Origin: Phoronis ovalis
Taxonomy: Eukaryota; Phoronida; Phoronidae
Reading direction: 5' to 3'
Assembly (NCBI GenBank): GCA_028565635.1
Contig: JAOXYB010037229.1
Span: 1 to 13,611 of the forward strand
Length of the DNA stretch: 13,611 bases
Each line of letters opens with the position of its first letter. Within the stretch, counting starts at the first letter, position 1. This document shows positions 1 to 9,057 of this stretch, piece by piece. The translations under genes were made by a program, and so were the position numbers. A model generated the notes under the pieces. It was given only the letters and a program-made list of their open reading frames with translations. It ran no database searches and was not told the origin of the DNA.

Positions 1-146
1 GATTCTTTTATGAAAAATGTTTTAAAAACTTGGACGTAAAATCAACATAGAAAACAAGTATCTCGCCACATGTCGCTACACTCGCTTTACATGGGAAATC
101 AACTGAACACTAAAGGAAAACGGTGGTAATTTGCATATCAATTAAA

Positions 147-665
147 ATGCATATTTACAGCCACGCAAACACTAAAAAAATTAATTAATTATATAATAAA
201 TACTGGAGACATTACACTATTACAAGTATATATGCGACAGGAATGCAGGATTTCAGTCAGGCTCGCCAATTAAAGGAAGGGCAATTCTACTGGTTTGTAA
301 CGAAATCTAAAGTCAGGTGCGCGGGATTCAAAGTCAGGAGCGTGTGATTCCAAAGTCAGAGACGCGCCATACAGTGGCAAAATAATTAAGAAAAATATTC
401 TAAATGCCATCAGAATGCATATTTACATCCACATAAAGACTAAAAAAAAATTAATTAATTAAATAATAAGTATAGTGGAGTCATTACACTATTAGGTAAC
501 GAAAATCGGAAATTTAAAGTCACGAGCGCAGGATTTCAAAGTCAGACTCGCCAATTAAAGGAAGGTAAGTCTAGTCTTATTTAACAAAATCTAATGTCAG
601 GTGCGCGAGATTCAAAGCCAGAAGCATGTGATTGATTTCAAAGTCAGGCTAGCCAAGTAGACTTT
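147..665 (+). repeat. Two-unit tandem repeat of about 268 bp with internal short repeats
   Basis: Unit 1 (about 147-414) and unit 2 (about 415-665) both open with ATGCATATTTACA, continue through ACTAAAAAAA-TTAATTAATTA and TCATTACACTATTA or close variants, and share GCCAATTAAAGGAAGG. Each ends in a series of 20-25 bp sub-repeats built on AAAGTCAGG-GCG-GATT. There is no coding potential. The preceding 146 bp are AT-rich with nothing recognised. Confidence 0.8.
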
Positions 666-1203
666 TTTCTTGCAGCAAATTCAGCGTAATGTAACGTGTT
701 TGTCAATAGACAAATACAAGTAAATAATTATGCAAAAGTTGTTTGTCGCAAATGTATGCGACGGTAAGTTTATACCTCCAATAGGCAAACTTAAATTTCA
801 GACCTCTCTGTACACACGTATACAGGTAAACGTTAAGCGTATAACATCAATAACTTCAATAGCTATAAACTTAAGTAAAACCCTTGGTGAACAAACACTG
901 CAGCAAAGCTTTAGTTACAGCTTAATGATCTCTATGTATGTCAGCTTTAAACTTCTCTCTGATTCTGGGGTTTGTAAATGACTTAGTTTTGGTGGACTAT
1001 ATAGTTCTCTATAATGAAAAGTAGAAAAGGCTGCGATACGCTAGCCAGACGCAATAAACTTGTCAGGAACACTTACAGTTATTTTAAGAATGGCCTCGAG
1101 ATCTAGAGACCCATCCAATTTTAGGCATGTGCCTGCCCCCCCGCCCTTACTCAGTGCGGCATTCTGATTGTTAGTGTTATTATAAAATACAGGAGTAAAC
1201 TCT
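661..1203. other. Intergenic, nothing recognised
   Basis: Contains a short open frame at 730-981 whose product resembles nothing known and has no conserved features. Otherwise it is unremarkable AT-rich DNA with one C-rich run near 1135. Confidence 0.5.
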
Positions 1204-1353
1204 GGGGGGTACTCAAGGTATGTTTTGGTGGGAGTGTGCAGCCCAGTTGAACATTTTGGATTTGGATTGTATAGTACTTCTTACTGTAGTTTTTTGGATT
1301 ACTTTTTGAGGTTCGGGGGCACATCATCACCTAAAACAACATCAAGTACCCCC
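1204..1353 (+). repeat. Small element with GGGGGTACT inverted ends (MITE-like)
   Basis: Starts GGGGGGTACTCAAGG (1204) and ends CAAGTACCCCC (1343-1353), giving a 9-bp perfect inverted end in a unit of about 150 bp. The left end is shared with the repeat at 13506, so it belongs to a dispersed family. No target duplication is clear. Confidence 0.55.
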
Positions 1354-1780
1354 GGGATACGTATATGGTATAAGGACATAATTGATTTTCCCATCCACTT
1401 CTACAGTAATTTCATGTAATTTAAATCATTATAAAAATGTCCCAAACATATTGCACGTTTAAAATTAATTGTTGGAACTGAAGATTATTATGTATCTTGC
1501 TCCCAGTTAATTTTTCGTGCAGGCATGACCACTAAATTCTTTTGCTATTACACATTGTAGACTACCCCCGCAAAAATACAACCTAACAACTTACAAAATT
1601 CATAACTTAACTCTGGCTCAAATAATCCTATCAAATTTTGGTATATTTTACTTTAGGCAACTAATGTTAGTTTCAATCTCTTGTACAATGATTTTCCTTT
1701 CAAAAAAAACAAAAACAACCAAAAAAAGCCAGCGCAAAGGAGGAAAAATATCATTAATTTAAGGTTTTGGTACTACTTTC
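1354..1780. other. P450 upstream region, no gene
   Basis: AT-rich non-coding sequence leading to the TATA box, including an A-rich stretch near 1705-1730. No binding site could be assigned. Confidence 0.4.
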
Positions 1781-1796
1781 AGCGCGGACAAATGCG

Positions 1797-1808
1797 TATA
1801 TATATAAA
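1797..1808 (+). promoter_or_regulatory. TATA box of the P450 gene, with a possible initiator near 1828
   Basis: TATATATATAAA lies about 140 bp before the start codon. About 25-30 bp further on, TCCAGTCT (1826-1833) resembles an initiator, giving a predicted 5' UTR of about 110 nt with no obvious splice site. A TATA-like run is not rare in AT-rich DNA; its position is what supports it. Confidence 0.5.
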
Positions 1809-1940
1809 CAGGATAAACACAGTAGTCCAGTCTACTTAATAGATTGCTCCATCTATCTTGAATTGGTTTTCTAATATATCAAGTGTTGGATAATAAATTC
1901 ACTAGTGATAATTATATAACATATCAGGTATTAGTTAAAG

Positions 1941-2178
1941 ATGATGCTTTTGAAAACATTTTTTAACAAGGTTCTGCGCTCAAAAGCTGGAGCTGGACGG
2001 TGGTGGCGTATATGTCCAACGTCAAAGAGACCAGCTCATACCGTTGCCGGAAAAGATATGCTATGTCCATTACATAAAGAAATACCGAAATATGTAGCCG
2101 AAGCCAAGCCGTTTGATGAAATGCCTGGACCTAAGATTTACCCTGTTATTGGGACATCGTATATTTACAAACCGATAG
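1941..2178 (+). CDS. P450 exon 1: mitochondrial presequence and proline-rich linker
   Basis: Codes for residues 1-79 plus one base of Gly80. It starts at a double ATG (1941 and 1944); the first is taken because no earlier in-frame ATG sits next to it. The first 38 residues hold many Lys and Arg, two Trp and no Asp or Glu, as in a matrix-targeting presequence, with no long hydrophobic ER anchor. PFDEMPGPK near the end is the hallmark junction to the mature mitochondrial P450. The donor at 2179 reads GTAAGT. A 2.3 kb intron follows. Confidence 0.92.
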
Positions 2179-5100
2179 GTAAGTTACTTAAGCGAGTATC
2201 GTGGTAGTACACAACATGCGTGGATTGAAAACGAAAAAATACGGTATCACAAACCTTTCTCCGGATTTGTGTTATAAGTATATTATATAATGCTATGCTA
2301 ACTGTATAAATATAAATTATATACACTAGTTAAATTTTAATTTTTGGACAGATGCATAATATTATATTATATCATTCTTAGCCTTAGGTAACATTAAAAT
2401 GTGTCGCCATAGATATGTCTTATCCCCATTTAGATGTAGGTCCCATTTGAAATTGAAACTAGTAGATGGACAAACATTAGATCTCCCATCACATTACATC
2501 TTCAGATTTCTAAATCTACCCACTTCAATCATAAAAGGCAATGTGCCTGTTCTTAACTGAGCCTAGGATATTAAAAAATATCTATATATCTTAGTTTCAG
2601 CTGACCAGTTTCTATTCTTATTGACCTTGTTTATCACCCCATCATGAACCGCATAATTAAGCTAGTTAAATTCAGTGATATATCAAATATTGTTGTTGTT
2701 CTTTATCGGATTGTGTACGAGTCATGGTAATGATGCTATTTCATCCCGGTTTTTTGAATACGGGGATGTGCCGCGGTACCCAATCCGAAATTTTACCTTG
2801 TGGTAGCAAATCCAATCCAAATTTTTGGAAATATAAGGGTAACAATCCAAAATTTTAAAATATTTGAGTTTATAATTATACAGTAATTATTGTTGAGGTG
2901 GGAAAGGGTTATATTATTTTCGTGACCCGCGATTGCTGGAATTTATCATTTGTGATTCGTGAAAAGGCAATATTATTTCCTTTAAGCGGTGGTCCCTACC
3001 CATTTCCCCCCTCAATGTCTCGTAATAACAGATATTTCATTTTACCGCATCACAAAACTGTATGTTGTATATACAAAAGAGCATAACTCAGAAACCTACA
3101 GTAACATAGCTGTATGCGCGACAGAATCATTGACCCCATTATTTAGTGTAAAATACATTTGCATAAAATATACAATTAGAAAGAGCATACTTTATAATAA
3201 TAATAATCAGTATTTATTTAAGTAATGTAAGACCACTTTTGCGACGAATTCAATAAGGTGAATATTACACGTAGTAACATTGAAATCAATGCAAAAAATT
3301 AGTTATCGGTTCACCTGTTGATTGCCGGTAGCTGCTTACAGCCGTCATCTATTTATTTCGGTCCACTGCTTATACAGTTGTCTGCTTGCAAGAAACTAGA
3401 ATTGACCGTTAACTGTCGCCATCTGTCGCGAACTGTGCTAATTACTAGCCGGTGACTGCTACTAGATGAATTTCTGAGTGAATTTCTAATAAATAAGTAA
3501 CTAAAAGACATTTTTCGTGAGTTACAAATATTTTTTCCATTTTTTGTGCATTACATGGGACAGACCAATTTTATTCAATTTGTTTAAGTCCGACAGTAAG
3601 ATATGCTTCCATGCTTCCATGATTCCATGCTTCCATGCTTCCATGCTTTCATATCCGGGACTTTGATTAGTGAACCGCACTAGGGCGCTACGTACTAAAC
3701 TTCTTGTATAAACAATTCAGATTATGTTGCCCGCTGCAAATACCCGTGCTAATATAACATAGTACGATATCCAGAATCACTAGAATTGTAGTATTATGCG
3801 GGTTGCCTCAGTTTTTGTGAAATCAAATTTAAAAAAAAACATTTTAGCAAAATTAAAATAATTTAGTTGCCACGACAACTATGTTTGGTACCATTGTCTT
3901 CAGAAAAAGTAAAATATACGGTCATGATGCTAGAAAACGCATCGTGGTGAAAACTTTTTTCCTGTTAAAATATACCCACATAATATTGCAGTAGCAACAT
4001 GAAGACAATATTACTGTCATAATTAAGATGGTAAACTGATGCAGATCAAATTCCTACACAATAGTACAGGTTATATATGTACTCCAAATACTTAAGTGCA
4101 ACTTCAAGGAAAACTTTCTGGTTTATTATTGCTTGCGGGGAATATTATCCCCCCTTAACATTCATGTCAACTGTCAACTGATTTGCTTAGCGTCTTGGTT
4201 GGACGGCATGTTTCAGACCATGTCGATGAAATATGTTGCCAACTGTTCGTAATTATAACCATACATTCCTAGTTTGGTGAAATTCGGTTCTTTTAAAAGC
4301 TTGGTGCCGACTTAAACGATTTCCAAATGCATGTTTCATCAGAATTGCTTAAATTTTGTGCAAAGTGTATATGGTTGACAGCTCGGGTAATATGCGTAAG
4401 CCATGTCATCCGCGTTTTTTCACTTTATCAGTTCGTGTCCTTTTTATCACAGCTTGTAATTTATGCCAGATTACTTGATCTTTCGTAGGTAAATATTCTC
4501 TGGGAGATGTACGTGAAATGCAGATCGAGAAGTATGGGAAATATGGTCCAATCTACCGAGAAAAAATAGGTCCATTGAATATAGTGCATTTGTACGATCC
4601 AGCAGATATGAAAACTGTACACATGCACGAAGGAAAATATCCAAGAAGAGGTCTCTTTGACATCTTGAATGTATTTTATCAGAGAACAAAAATACCTGAA
4701 GGAATAGCGGCGTGAGTATACTTTTACATGTGGTCTCGTGTCATTGTCAGAATCGGTCGTGCTCTATACCTACTATCACGGATCGAGATATTATATTATA
4801 TTATACACATGTAGCACAAATGATATTGTAACAAATTAAAAGGACAATAGTATTTAAACGATATATGTATTAATGTTAATGATAGTATGTTTAAAACAAT
4901 TATTTAACAAACTTGGAAGCAAACTAAAATGGCACCTGTATATGGATGGCACATATACATATTGTATTCAATTCATTTTAATGTGCGTTTAAATTATTTT
5001 GGATTTTGCTTAAGGTATCTTTCTTTTTATGTTTTGCTACAAATGGTTTGAAAAGCTATCAAGATAATACTTTTGAAGTAAATAGAATGGCCGTAAATTT

Positions 5101-8100
5101 TCCAGTGCCACATTATTGTAGGAACTATGGTAAATAACCACCCCCCTCATGTCTTCACTATTTAATGTTCCCGTAGTGTCGGCGAAGAACACCTGCAATT
5201 TCGTACAAAGACGCAACAACAACTTCTCCGACCAGACATGGTTAAGCGTTACCTTGGCCTGCAAAGTCAAGTAGCAGATGACTTCATTAAAAGAATAGCC
5301 ACCATCTTGGATGAAAATAAGGAAGTGGATGATTTGTATCACGAGTTGAACAAGTATGCATGTGAAGGTACTGTTGAAAATATTCTGAACTTTTTAATGT
5401 TTATCTGGATCGATATTACTTACTTCGCGTCCATATTTGGATGATTTTTTAAAAATATACTAGCCTTATCACGATGTGATAAAAAGTTATATTAAATTGA
5501 TGTTTAATTTTCTAATAGCTGTCTCCGTAGTCGCCTTTAATACACGTTTGGGATGTCTGTCTGACCACGTGCCGGAAGAGATACAAGAATATCTTGACAA
5601 TTTGGATGTGTTATTCGCCACTTTCAGCAAGGCATTGGTGGCTGTGCCATGGTTTAAATACTTCCGAACACCAATGTACAATAAGTTTGAGAAAGCTATG
5701 TTTGGTGTACGAGGGTAAGATTTAAAAGTTACGATGATGTTTTAAGAAATACCTCTTTCCATCATTTAATAAACAAAGTTATTTTTCGATTGTAAATTGC
5801 TGTGGTAACCATAACCGAGAACATACAATATCGGAATGAGCAAAAACTAAACCAGTCATTGTGCAATTTCATTTTTAGATAAAAGTGGATTAATACAAAA
5901 AAAAATTCCTTGAAATATGATGCCAGGAAGTGAATAGTGCTCAATACTCGTACAGTACAAAATATGACAAAGTACCGTACGAGTTAAGTGTACATGTGTT
6001 TATTACTATTAATGAATAATTGATTTCTTTTAATGTGTATACTAGCCTGTCTGCAAAATACACTGAAGCAGCTTTTAACGAACTGAAGAACGCCGAATCT
6101 GAAGGGAAGTTACCCGAGGAGAATACTTTTCTGATGTCACTGTTAGCGCACGAGAAAATGACAGCGGAAGAGTCAATCATGGGGACAACAATGCTATTTG
6201 TTGCTGGTGTTGAGACGGTAAAAAAAACTATTTTAAAAATGAAATGATATTGTTAATAATTAAAACAAACTACTGAACGGAATTTTAATTATTCGAGGAT
6301 CAAATCAAGATCAGCAAAATGTGTACATCTGCACCGTGATTATAGATAATATATTCAAATTAGGAAGATGAAAAATAATGTGTATTTTTTATCCAAAATT
6401 GGAAACCAAATGTAAGATTAATTTTCGTTTGTAGACTTCTAAGACTTTGGGATCTGTTTTTTACCTTTTGGCAAATAACCCAGAAAAGCAGGAAAAATTG
6501 CGAGAAGAAATCAACAAAATCTTGCCAGATCGCACTGCCCCCTGTGGGGAAACTCTTGGACGTATGCCTTATTTAGAAGCTTTCATCAAAGAATGCTTTA
6601 GAATGGTGTTTCCGGCTGCGTATGGAACTGGTAGAATACTGGATCATGACGTAGTTTTAAGCGGCTACACAGTTCCTGCTCGAGTGAGTTACTGATTTCG
6701 TTACTGTACTCATACATGCCCCTAGGTGCACGCCTTTCCGACGAATAAGTTTCCTTAAAAGTATTGTTTACGGTATGACAAGAAAAATCGTGAATATTTT
6801 TATGCTGTTGTAGAAAATACATTAAATAAATAAATAAAAAAGATAATTGTTCTCTGGTGATCAACATTGTATTATTTATTAATAATTACATTCAATTCTG
6901 ACATTTATCCTCAGTATTTTGTGTATTCTCCGTGAACAGAGATCACGGCTTTAATTTGGTCTGGCATGGAATGTATCAATTTCGTCAGATATTCGGAGGT
7001 TAATTTTTTCCAAGCTAGTTGTAAGGCCGGTCCTTTTTAGCTGGCCCATTGTTGTGGGTGCAGGATCTTTGTAAACGTTATTGTCCAGAAACCTCATACA
7101 TTCTCAATAATGTTCAAGTCGGTGAATTTCCTGAATATTCAATTTGGGAAATTATTGCAGTGCCAGTTTTGCGCGAGATGACTGATATGCACAGGTGCAC
7201 CATCTTGAAGAAACTTAAATTTGTCAACATTAATATTATCTACAAGTTTTCGTTTATCAGTTGGTCCATTGTCTTCTAATTAAGGACATAATAACGGCAA
7301 TATCTCTATATGGAGACGTATTTGGCATAATGATAGCTGTAACCTAAGGAATAAAATGAAGGCAAGTTACACCCTTGGCTGAAACCGCGTCCCAGATCAT
7401 GATTTTCGGGTTACTTTTAACAGTGCGAACGAGTGGTATACTGTCTTACTGCGAACCCCACACAATATTTACAATGTAAAATAATTATTTAGGTGCCTCA
7501 TCAGAAAATACAACGTTTTTAATCCAGTTTTGTGAAGTTTTTCGAAATTGTACCTTGCCCTTTGTTTTAATGTTTGTTTAATTTTTCGTAGGCGTTGGAA
7601 ACTTTTTCACATCAGAGCATTCTTCATAAACTTTCTGAGCCTCTCCCTTGACCCTTTGAGACCACAAGAAATCAGTCTCTGGCTGATACTACGCATGTAT
7701 TTTCCACGTTTGTACTTTGCTTTACTGATTAACCTTTTGGCAGTAACGGACAGCGCGTTCTTCCCAGATTCTTGCCACCGAACCATCATTTTTCTTCCGG
7801 AAAAACCACTTAGATGTAATTGACTTGCTTATATCTAGCTTTCTTGCCGCATCACGATAACCGTATCGTATTTCTCGCAGTAAAATGGCGTGCGATCGTA
7901 GGCACTCTCTGTCAGCTTCCATTTTGAAATTTAAAAATCTCGTCCAGACATATACGTATCGGACGCTGGCAAGCACGTACGTTTTAATTTATATTCTTAG
8001 GTGCAAAACGTACTCATTTAGATATAAAATAAAAACATATTATAATTATTTACAGTTGTTTTCCAGTTTAATTTTTAGTCTAAATCCAAAAATGTCCACG

Positions 8101-9057
8101 ATTTTCCGTGTCATACGTAGTTAGGCCAGACCAAAAAAAAAACTTGTTTCACGGGCGCAACGGTTTTCATTTTTAGTATTTTTTTAAAAATGTTATTTTA
8201 AAACAATGCTATACCTCTGTGTCACATGTCTAAAATACATAAATTTCTTGTAAAGTTTCTTACTTTAAAAAAGATCAATGAACATATAGTCATATTAGCT
8301 GATACTTTTATAAGTGAATAATACAAGACCTGTAAAACTGTACATCCCTGCAGCTGCCCCATTTTATTATCTCATTCCATATTCAGAAGCAAATGTTCAC
8401 TAAGTACACCTATTGTTGGACACCTATTAGTTACCCAAATTGTTTTTATTTTGTGCATTATTTATTTTTTCATTTTTATAGACTCAACTAATTTTCAACA
8501 ACAATACAGCTTTGATGCTACCTGAAAATTTCCCTGAACCTAATTTGTTTAAACCAGAACGATGGCTGCGAAAACACAAAGAGTTTCATACGATGGATGT
8601 TTCTCATGCTGCATTTTTAAACCTCCCATTTGGTACAGGAATTAAAAGTTGTATTGGTAAACGATTCGCTTTGCAAGAAATACGCCTATCATTGGTTAAG
8701 GTATGTAGTGTATTTTAGTAATAATTAGTAATATTTGAAAATCAGCAATATCCTTCTTATGTGCCGTTTGTGGTCCAACTCAGATTTATGTGATAGTAGT
8801 AAGGAACAGACAAGGACAGCAAACTATTCCAAAGATAGAGACATTATATAAGCCAGCCTTTTAGTAATGACGTGGAGACAAACTATATATATATGCAAAT
8901 GTGTAAGTTACCATATATTTTATCATAAAAATTAATGTCTTTGCAGATTTTACAGAACTTTCGTGTCGAGTATCACTATGAAGAAATACCAATAAAAACT
9001 AAATACGTAATTATAAAACTTGCAGAGTCTCCAAAACTCAGATTCCTTGAGATTTAA
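1941..9057 (+). CDS. Mitochondrial-clan cytochrome P450, complete, 8 exons, 532 aa
   Basis: Heme-thiolate monooxygenase, expected on the matrix side of the inner mitochondrial membrane and fed by adrenodoxin-type ferredoxin. Coding exons: 1941-2178, 4489-4711, 5177-5367, 5519-5714, 6046-6217, 6435-6683, 8482-8700, 8947-9057. They sum to 1599 nt in one frame; intron phases are 1,2,1,2,0,0,0 and all borders are GT-AG. Landmarks seen: a basic presequence without acidic residues before D39, PFDEMPGP (57-64), helix C-like LLRP in exon 3, TRLGCL in exon 4, I-helix AGVETTS (336-342), ExxR at E393-R396, PERW (448-451), and heme loop FGTGIKSCIG (473-482) with ligand Cys480, followed by Lys-Arg. Length and the N-terminal motif fit the mitochondrial clan (CYP10, CYP12, CYP44, CYP49, CYP301 and relatives). 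Family and substrate (steroid or xenobiotic) cannot be told. Odd points: Lys478 where Arg is usual, and Arg423 where PAGT is usual. I see no frameshift or internal stop, so it looks functional. Confidence 0.93.
2179..2740. other. 5' part of P450 intron 1, nothing recognised
   Basis: AT-rich intron sequence without open frames, splice-flanked exon candidates or repeats I can identify. Confidence 0.5.
2741..2870 (+). repeat. Dispersed repeat copy in P450 intron 1
   Basis: CGGGGATGTGCCGCGG, then ACCCAATCC, AAATTTTA, CTTGTGGTAGCAAA and AATCCAAATTTTT all recur in the same order at the right edge of the window (13528-13611). Identity is high, about nine in ten by eye. Confidence 0.88.
2871..3602. 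other. Middle of P450 intron 1, possibly more of the dispersed repeat
   Basis: Two short open frames near 2898-3225 show no protein family. The stretch CGTGACCCGCGATTGCTGG (about 2921) may belong to the repeat that ends at 2870. Several CTGTCGC-type words cluster at 3405-3440 without a clear unit. Confidence 0.35.
3603..3650 (+). repeat. Minisatellite, six units of ATGCTTCC
   Basis: Six consecutive 8-bp units ATGCTTCC; the third has ATGATTCC and the last ATGCTTTC. It lies within intron 1. Confidence 0.95.
3651..4124. other. 3' part of P450 intron 1, nothing recognised
   Basis: AT-rich sequence without coding potential or clear repeats. Confidence 0.45.
4125..4360 (+). repeat. Diverged repeat in intron 1 (partner at 9785-10040)
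   Basis: Shared blocks in the same order with the downstream copy: GCTTG before a G-run, CATTCATGTC, GACGG-ATGTT, CATGTCGAT, CATTCCT-GTTTG, GTTGACTTAAA or CCGACTTAAA, and CTCCAA or TTCCAAATGCATGT. Identity is around two thirds by eye. Confidence 0.6.
4489..4711 (+). CDS. P450 exon 2: helix A and beta-1 region
   Basis: Acceptor TTTCGTAG ends at 4488 and completes Gly80. The exon codes for residues 80-153 plus two bases of Ala154, including the KYGKYGPIYREKIG stretch (helix A into beta 1-1) and HEGKYPRR, both typical of mitochondrial-clan P450s. The donor at 4712 is GTGAGT. Intron 2 (465 bp) is AT-rich with a short TATTATATTA run near 4790 and nothing else recognised. Confidence 0.92.
5177..5367 (+). 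CDS. P450 exon 3: helices C-D
   Basis: Acceptor CCCGTAG ends at 5176. The exon codes for residues 154-217 plus one base of residue 218. It reads through GEEHLQFRTKTQQQLLRP, the helix C region where mitochondrial P450s carry basic residues facing the heme propionates; the usual Trp-Arg pair is here replaced by a Gln-Phe-Arg sequence. The donor at 5368 is GTACTG, weaker than the others; reading past it leaves P450 similarity and reaches a stop. Intron 3 is only 151 bp. Confidence 0.88.
5519..5714 (+). CDS. P450 exon 4: helices E-G region
   Basis: Acceptor TCTAATAG ends at 5518 and restores the frame as CEAVSVVAFNTRLGCL, matching the conserved 'E-(S/A)-I-x-x-V-A-L-D-T-R-L-G-C-L' block of mitochondrial-clan P450s. 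It codes for residues 218-282 plus two bases of Gly283. The donor at 5715 is GTAAGA. Intron 4 (331 bp) has a short hairpin at 5946-5984. Confidence 0.91.
5946..5984 (+). repeat. Short hairpin in P450 intron 4
   Basis: ACTCGTACAGTAC pairs with GTACCGTACGAGT (13 bp, one mismatch) across a 13-nt loop, 60 nt before the exon 5 acceptor. Confidence 0.7.
6046..6217 (+). CDS. P450 exon 5: helices G-H and first half of the I-helix
   Basis: Acceptor TATACTAG ends at 6045. The exon codes for residues 283-340 and ends in the oxygen-binding I-helix at AGVET. The donor at 6218 is GTAAAA. The intron (217 bp, phase 0) splits the I-helix signature between the two threonines of ETTS. Confidence 0.9.
6435..6683 (+). 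CDS. P450 exon 6: second half of the I-helix, J and K helices
   Basis: Acceptor TTTGTAG ends at 6434. The exon codes for residues 341-423: TS completing the I-helix motif, then YLLANNPEKQEKLREEI (helix J), the K-helix KECFR with the invariant Glu393 and Arg396, and DHDVVLSGYTVPA (beta 1-4/2). The donor at 6684 is GTGAGT. The exon ends on Arg423, where most family members have the Gly of PAGT. Confidence 0.92.
6769..6801 (+). repeat. Left terminal inverted repeat of the Tc1-like element
   Basis: Begins TACGGTATGACA and ends in AATATTTTT. It matches the reverse complement of 8088-8119 at about 27 of 32 positions plus a one-base gap. Confidence 0.85.
6911..7922 (-). pseudogene. Tc1-like transposase, full length but frameshifted
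   Basis: Catalyses cut-and-paste transposition in intact relatives. From an ATG at 7920-7922 the N-terminal helix-turn-helix is readable (YRDAARKLDISKSITSKW, then NDGSVAR). A frameshift near 7780 leads into a second HTH region (AKRLISKAKYKRGKYMRSI, SQRLISCGLKG). The catalytic core follows in pieces: WIKNVVFSDE with the first Asp at 7500-7502, IMIWDAVSAKGV near 7370-7405, LQDGAPVH with the second Asp at 7202-7204, and DLNIIENV with the Glu at 7103-7105. The C-terminus GEYTKY ends at a stop at 6911-6913. Overall extent (about 337 codons) matches Tc1-like transposases. At least three frame changes and in-frame stops show it is dead. Asp-to-Glu spacing is 32 residues instead of the usual 34 and is crossed by compensating frameshifts. 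Confidence 0.88.
8088..8119 (-). repeat. Right terminal inverted repeat of the Tc1-like element
   Basis: Read on the - strand it begins TACGTATGACAC and ends in ACATTTTT, pairing with the left end. The outer TA at 8118-8119 is the presumed target duplicate. Confidence 0.85.
8482..8700 (+). CDS. P450 exon 7: PERF and heme-binding loop
   Basis: Acceptor TTTTTATAG ends at 8481. The exon codes for residues 424-496 with ENFPEPNLFKPERW (meander, PERW at 448-451) and the heme loop FGTGIKSCIG; the ligand Cys480 codon is at 8650-8652. Lys483-Arg484 after the loop fits the basic patch that docks ferredoxin in this clan. The donor at 8701 is GTATGT. Confidence 0.93.
8947..9057 (+). CDS. P450 exon 8: C-terminal beta sheet, stop TAA at 9055
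   Basis: Acceptor CTTTGCAG ends at 8946. The exon codes for the last 36 residues, beginning ILQNFRVEYHYEEI (end of helix L) and ending in the beta-3/4 strand residues. The TAA stop is at 9055-9057. The short tail and total length of 532 residues match mitochondrial P450s. Confidence 0.9.
   Translation: MLQNFRVEYHYEEIPIKTKYVIIKLAESPKLRFLEI

Larger units (their letters stand above)
6769..8119 (-). mobile_element. Tc1-like transposon in P450 intron 6
   Basis: A Tc1/mariner-superfamily DNA transposon of about 1.35 kb bounded by near-identical inverted ends (6769-6801 and 8088-8119) with TA at each outer edge, as expected for TA target-site duplication. It holds one degraded transposase on the - strand, so it lies antisense to the host gene. 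Its length is typical of Tc1-like elements. Without it the host intron would be about 450 bp, similar to the neighbouring introns. The exact ends are uncertain by a few bases because the left end has one extra G and further TA dinucleotides lie inside the repeats. Confidence 0.88.

Noticed and set aside
730-981. 83-codon open frame near the left end
   Set aside because: No recognisable domain, unconvincing composition, and no nearby promoter or splice context; consistent with chance.
3320-3470. Cluster of CTGTCGC/CTGCTTGC words as a CRISPR-like or tandem array
   Set aside because: Spacing and sequence are irregular, with no repeat unit and no spacers; the host is a eukaryote.
3915-3958. Possible solo Tc1 end (TACGGTCATGA...ATCGTGG) in intron 1
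   Set aside because: Only scattered matches to the real inverted repeat and no partner end or TA-bounded unit nearby.
7049-7279. + strand open frame inside the transposon
   Set aside because: It is the antisense of the transposase catalytic region, whose DGAPVH and DLNIIENV motifs read on the - strand.
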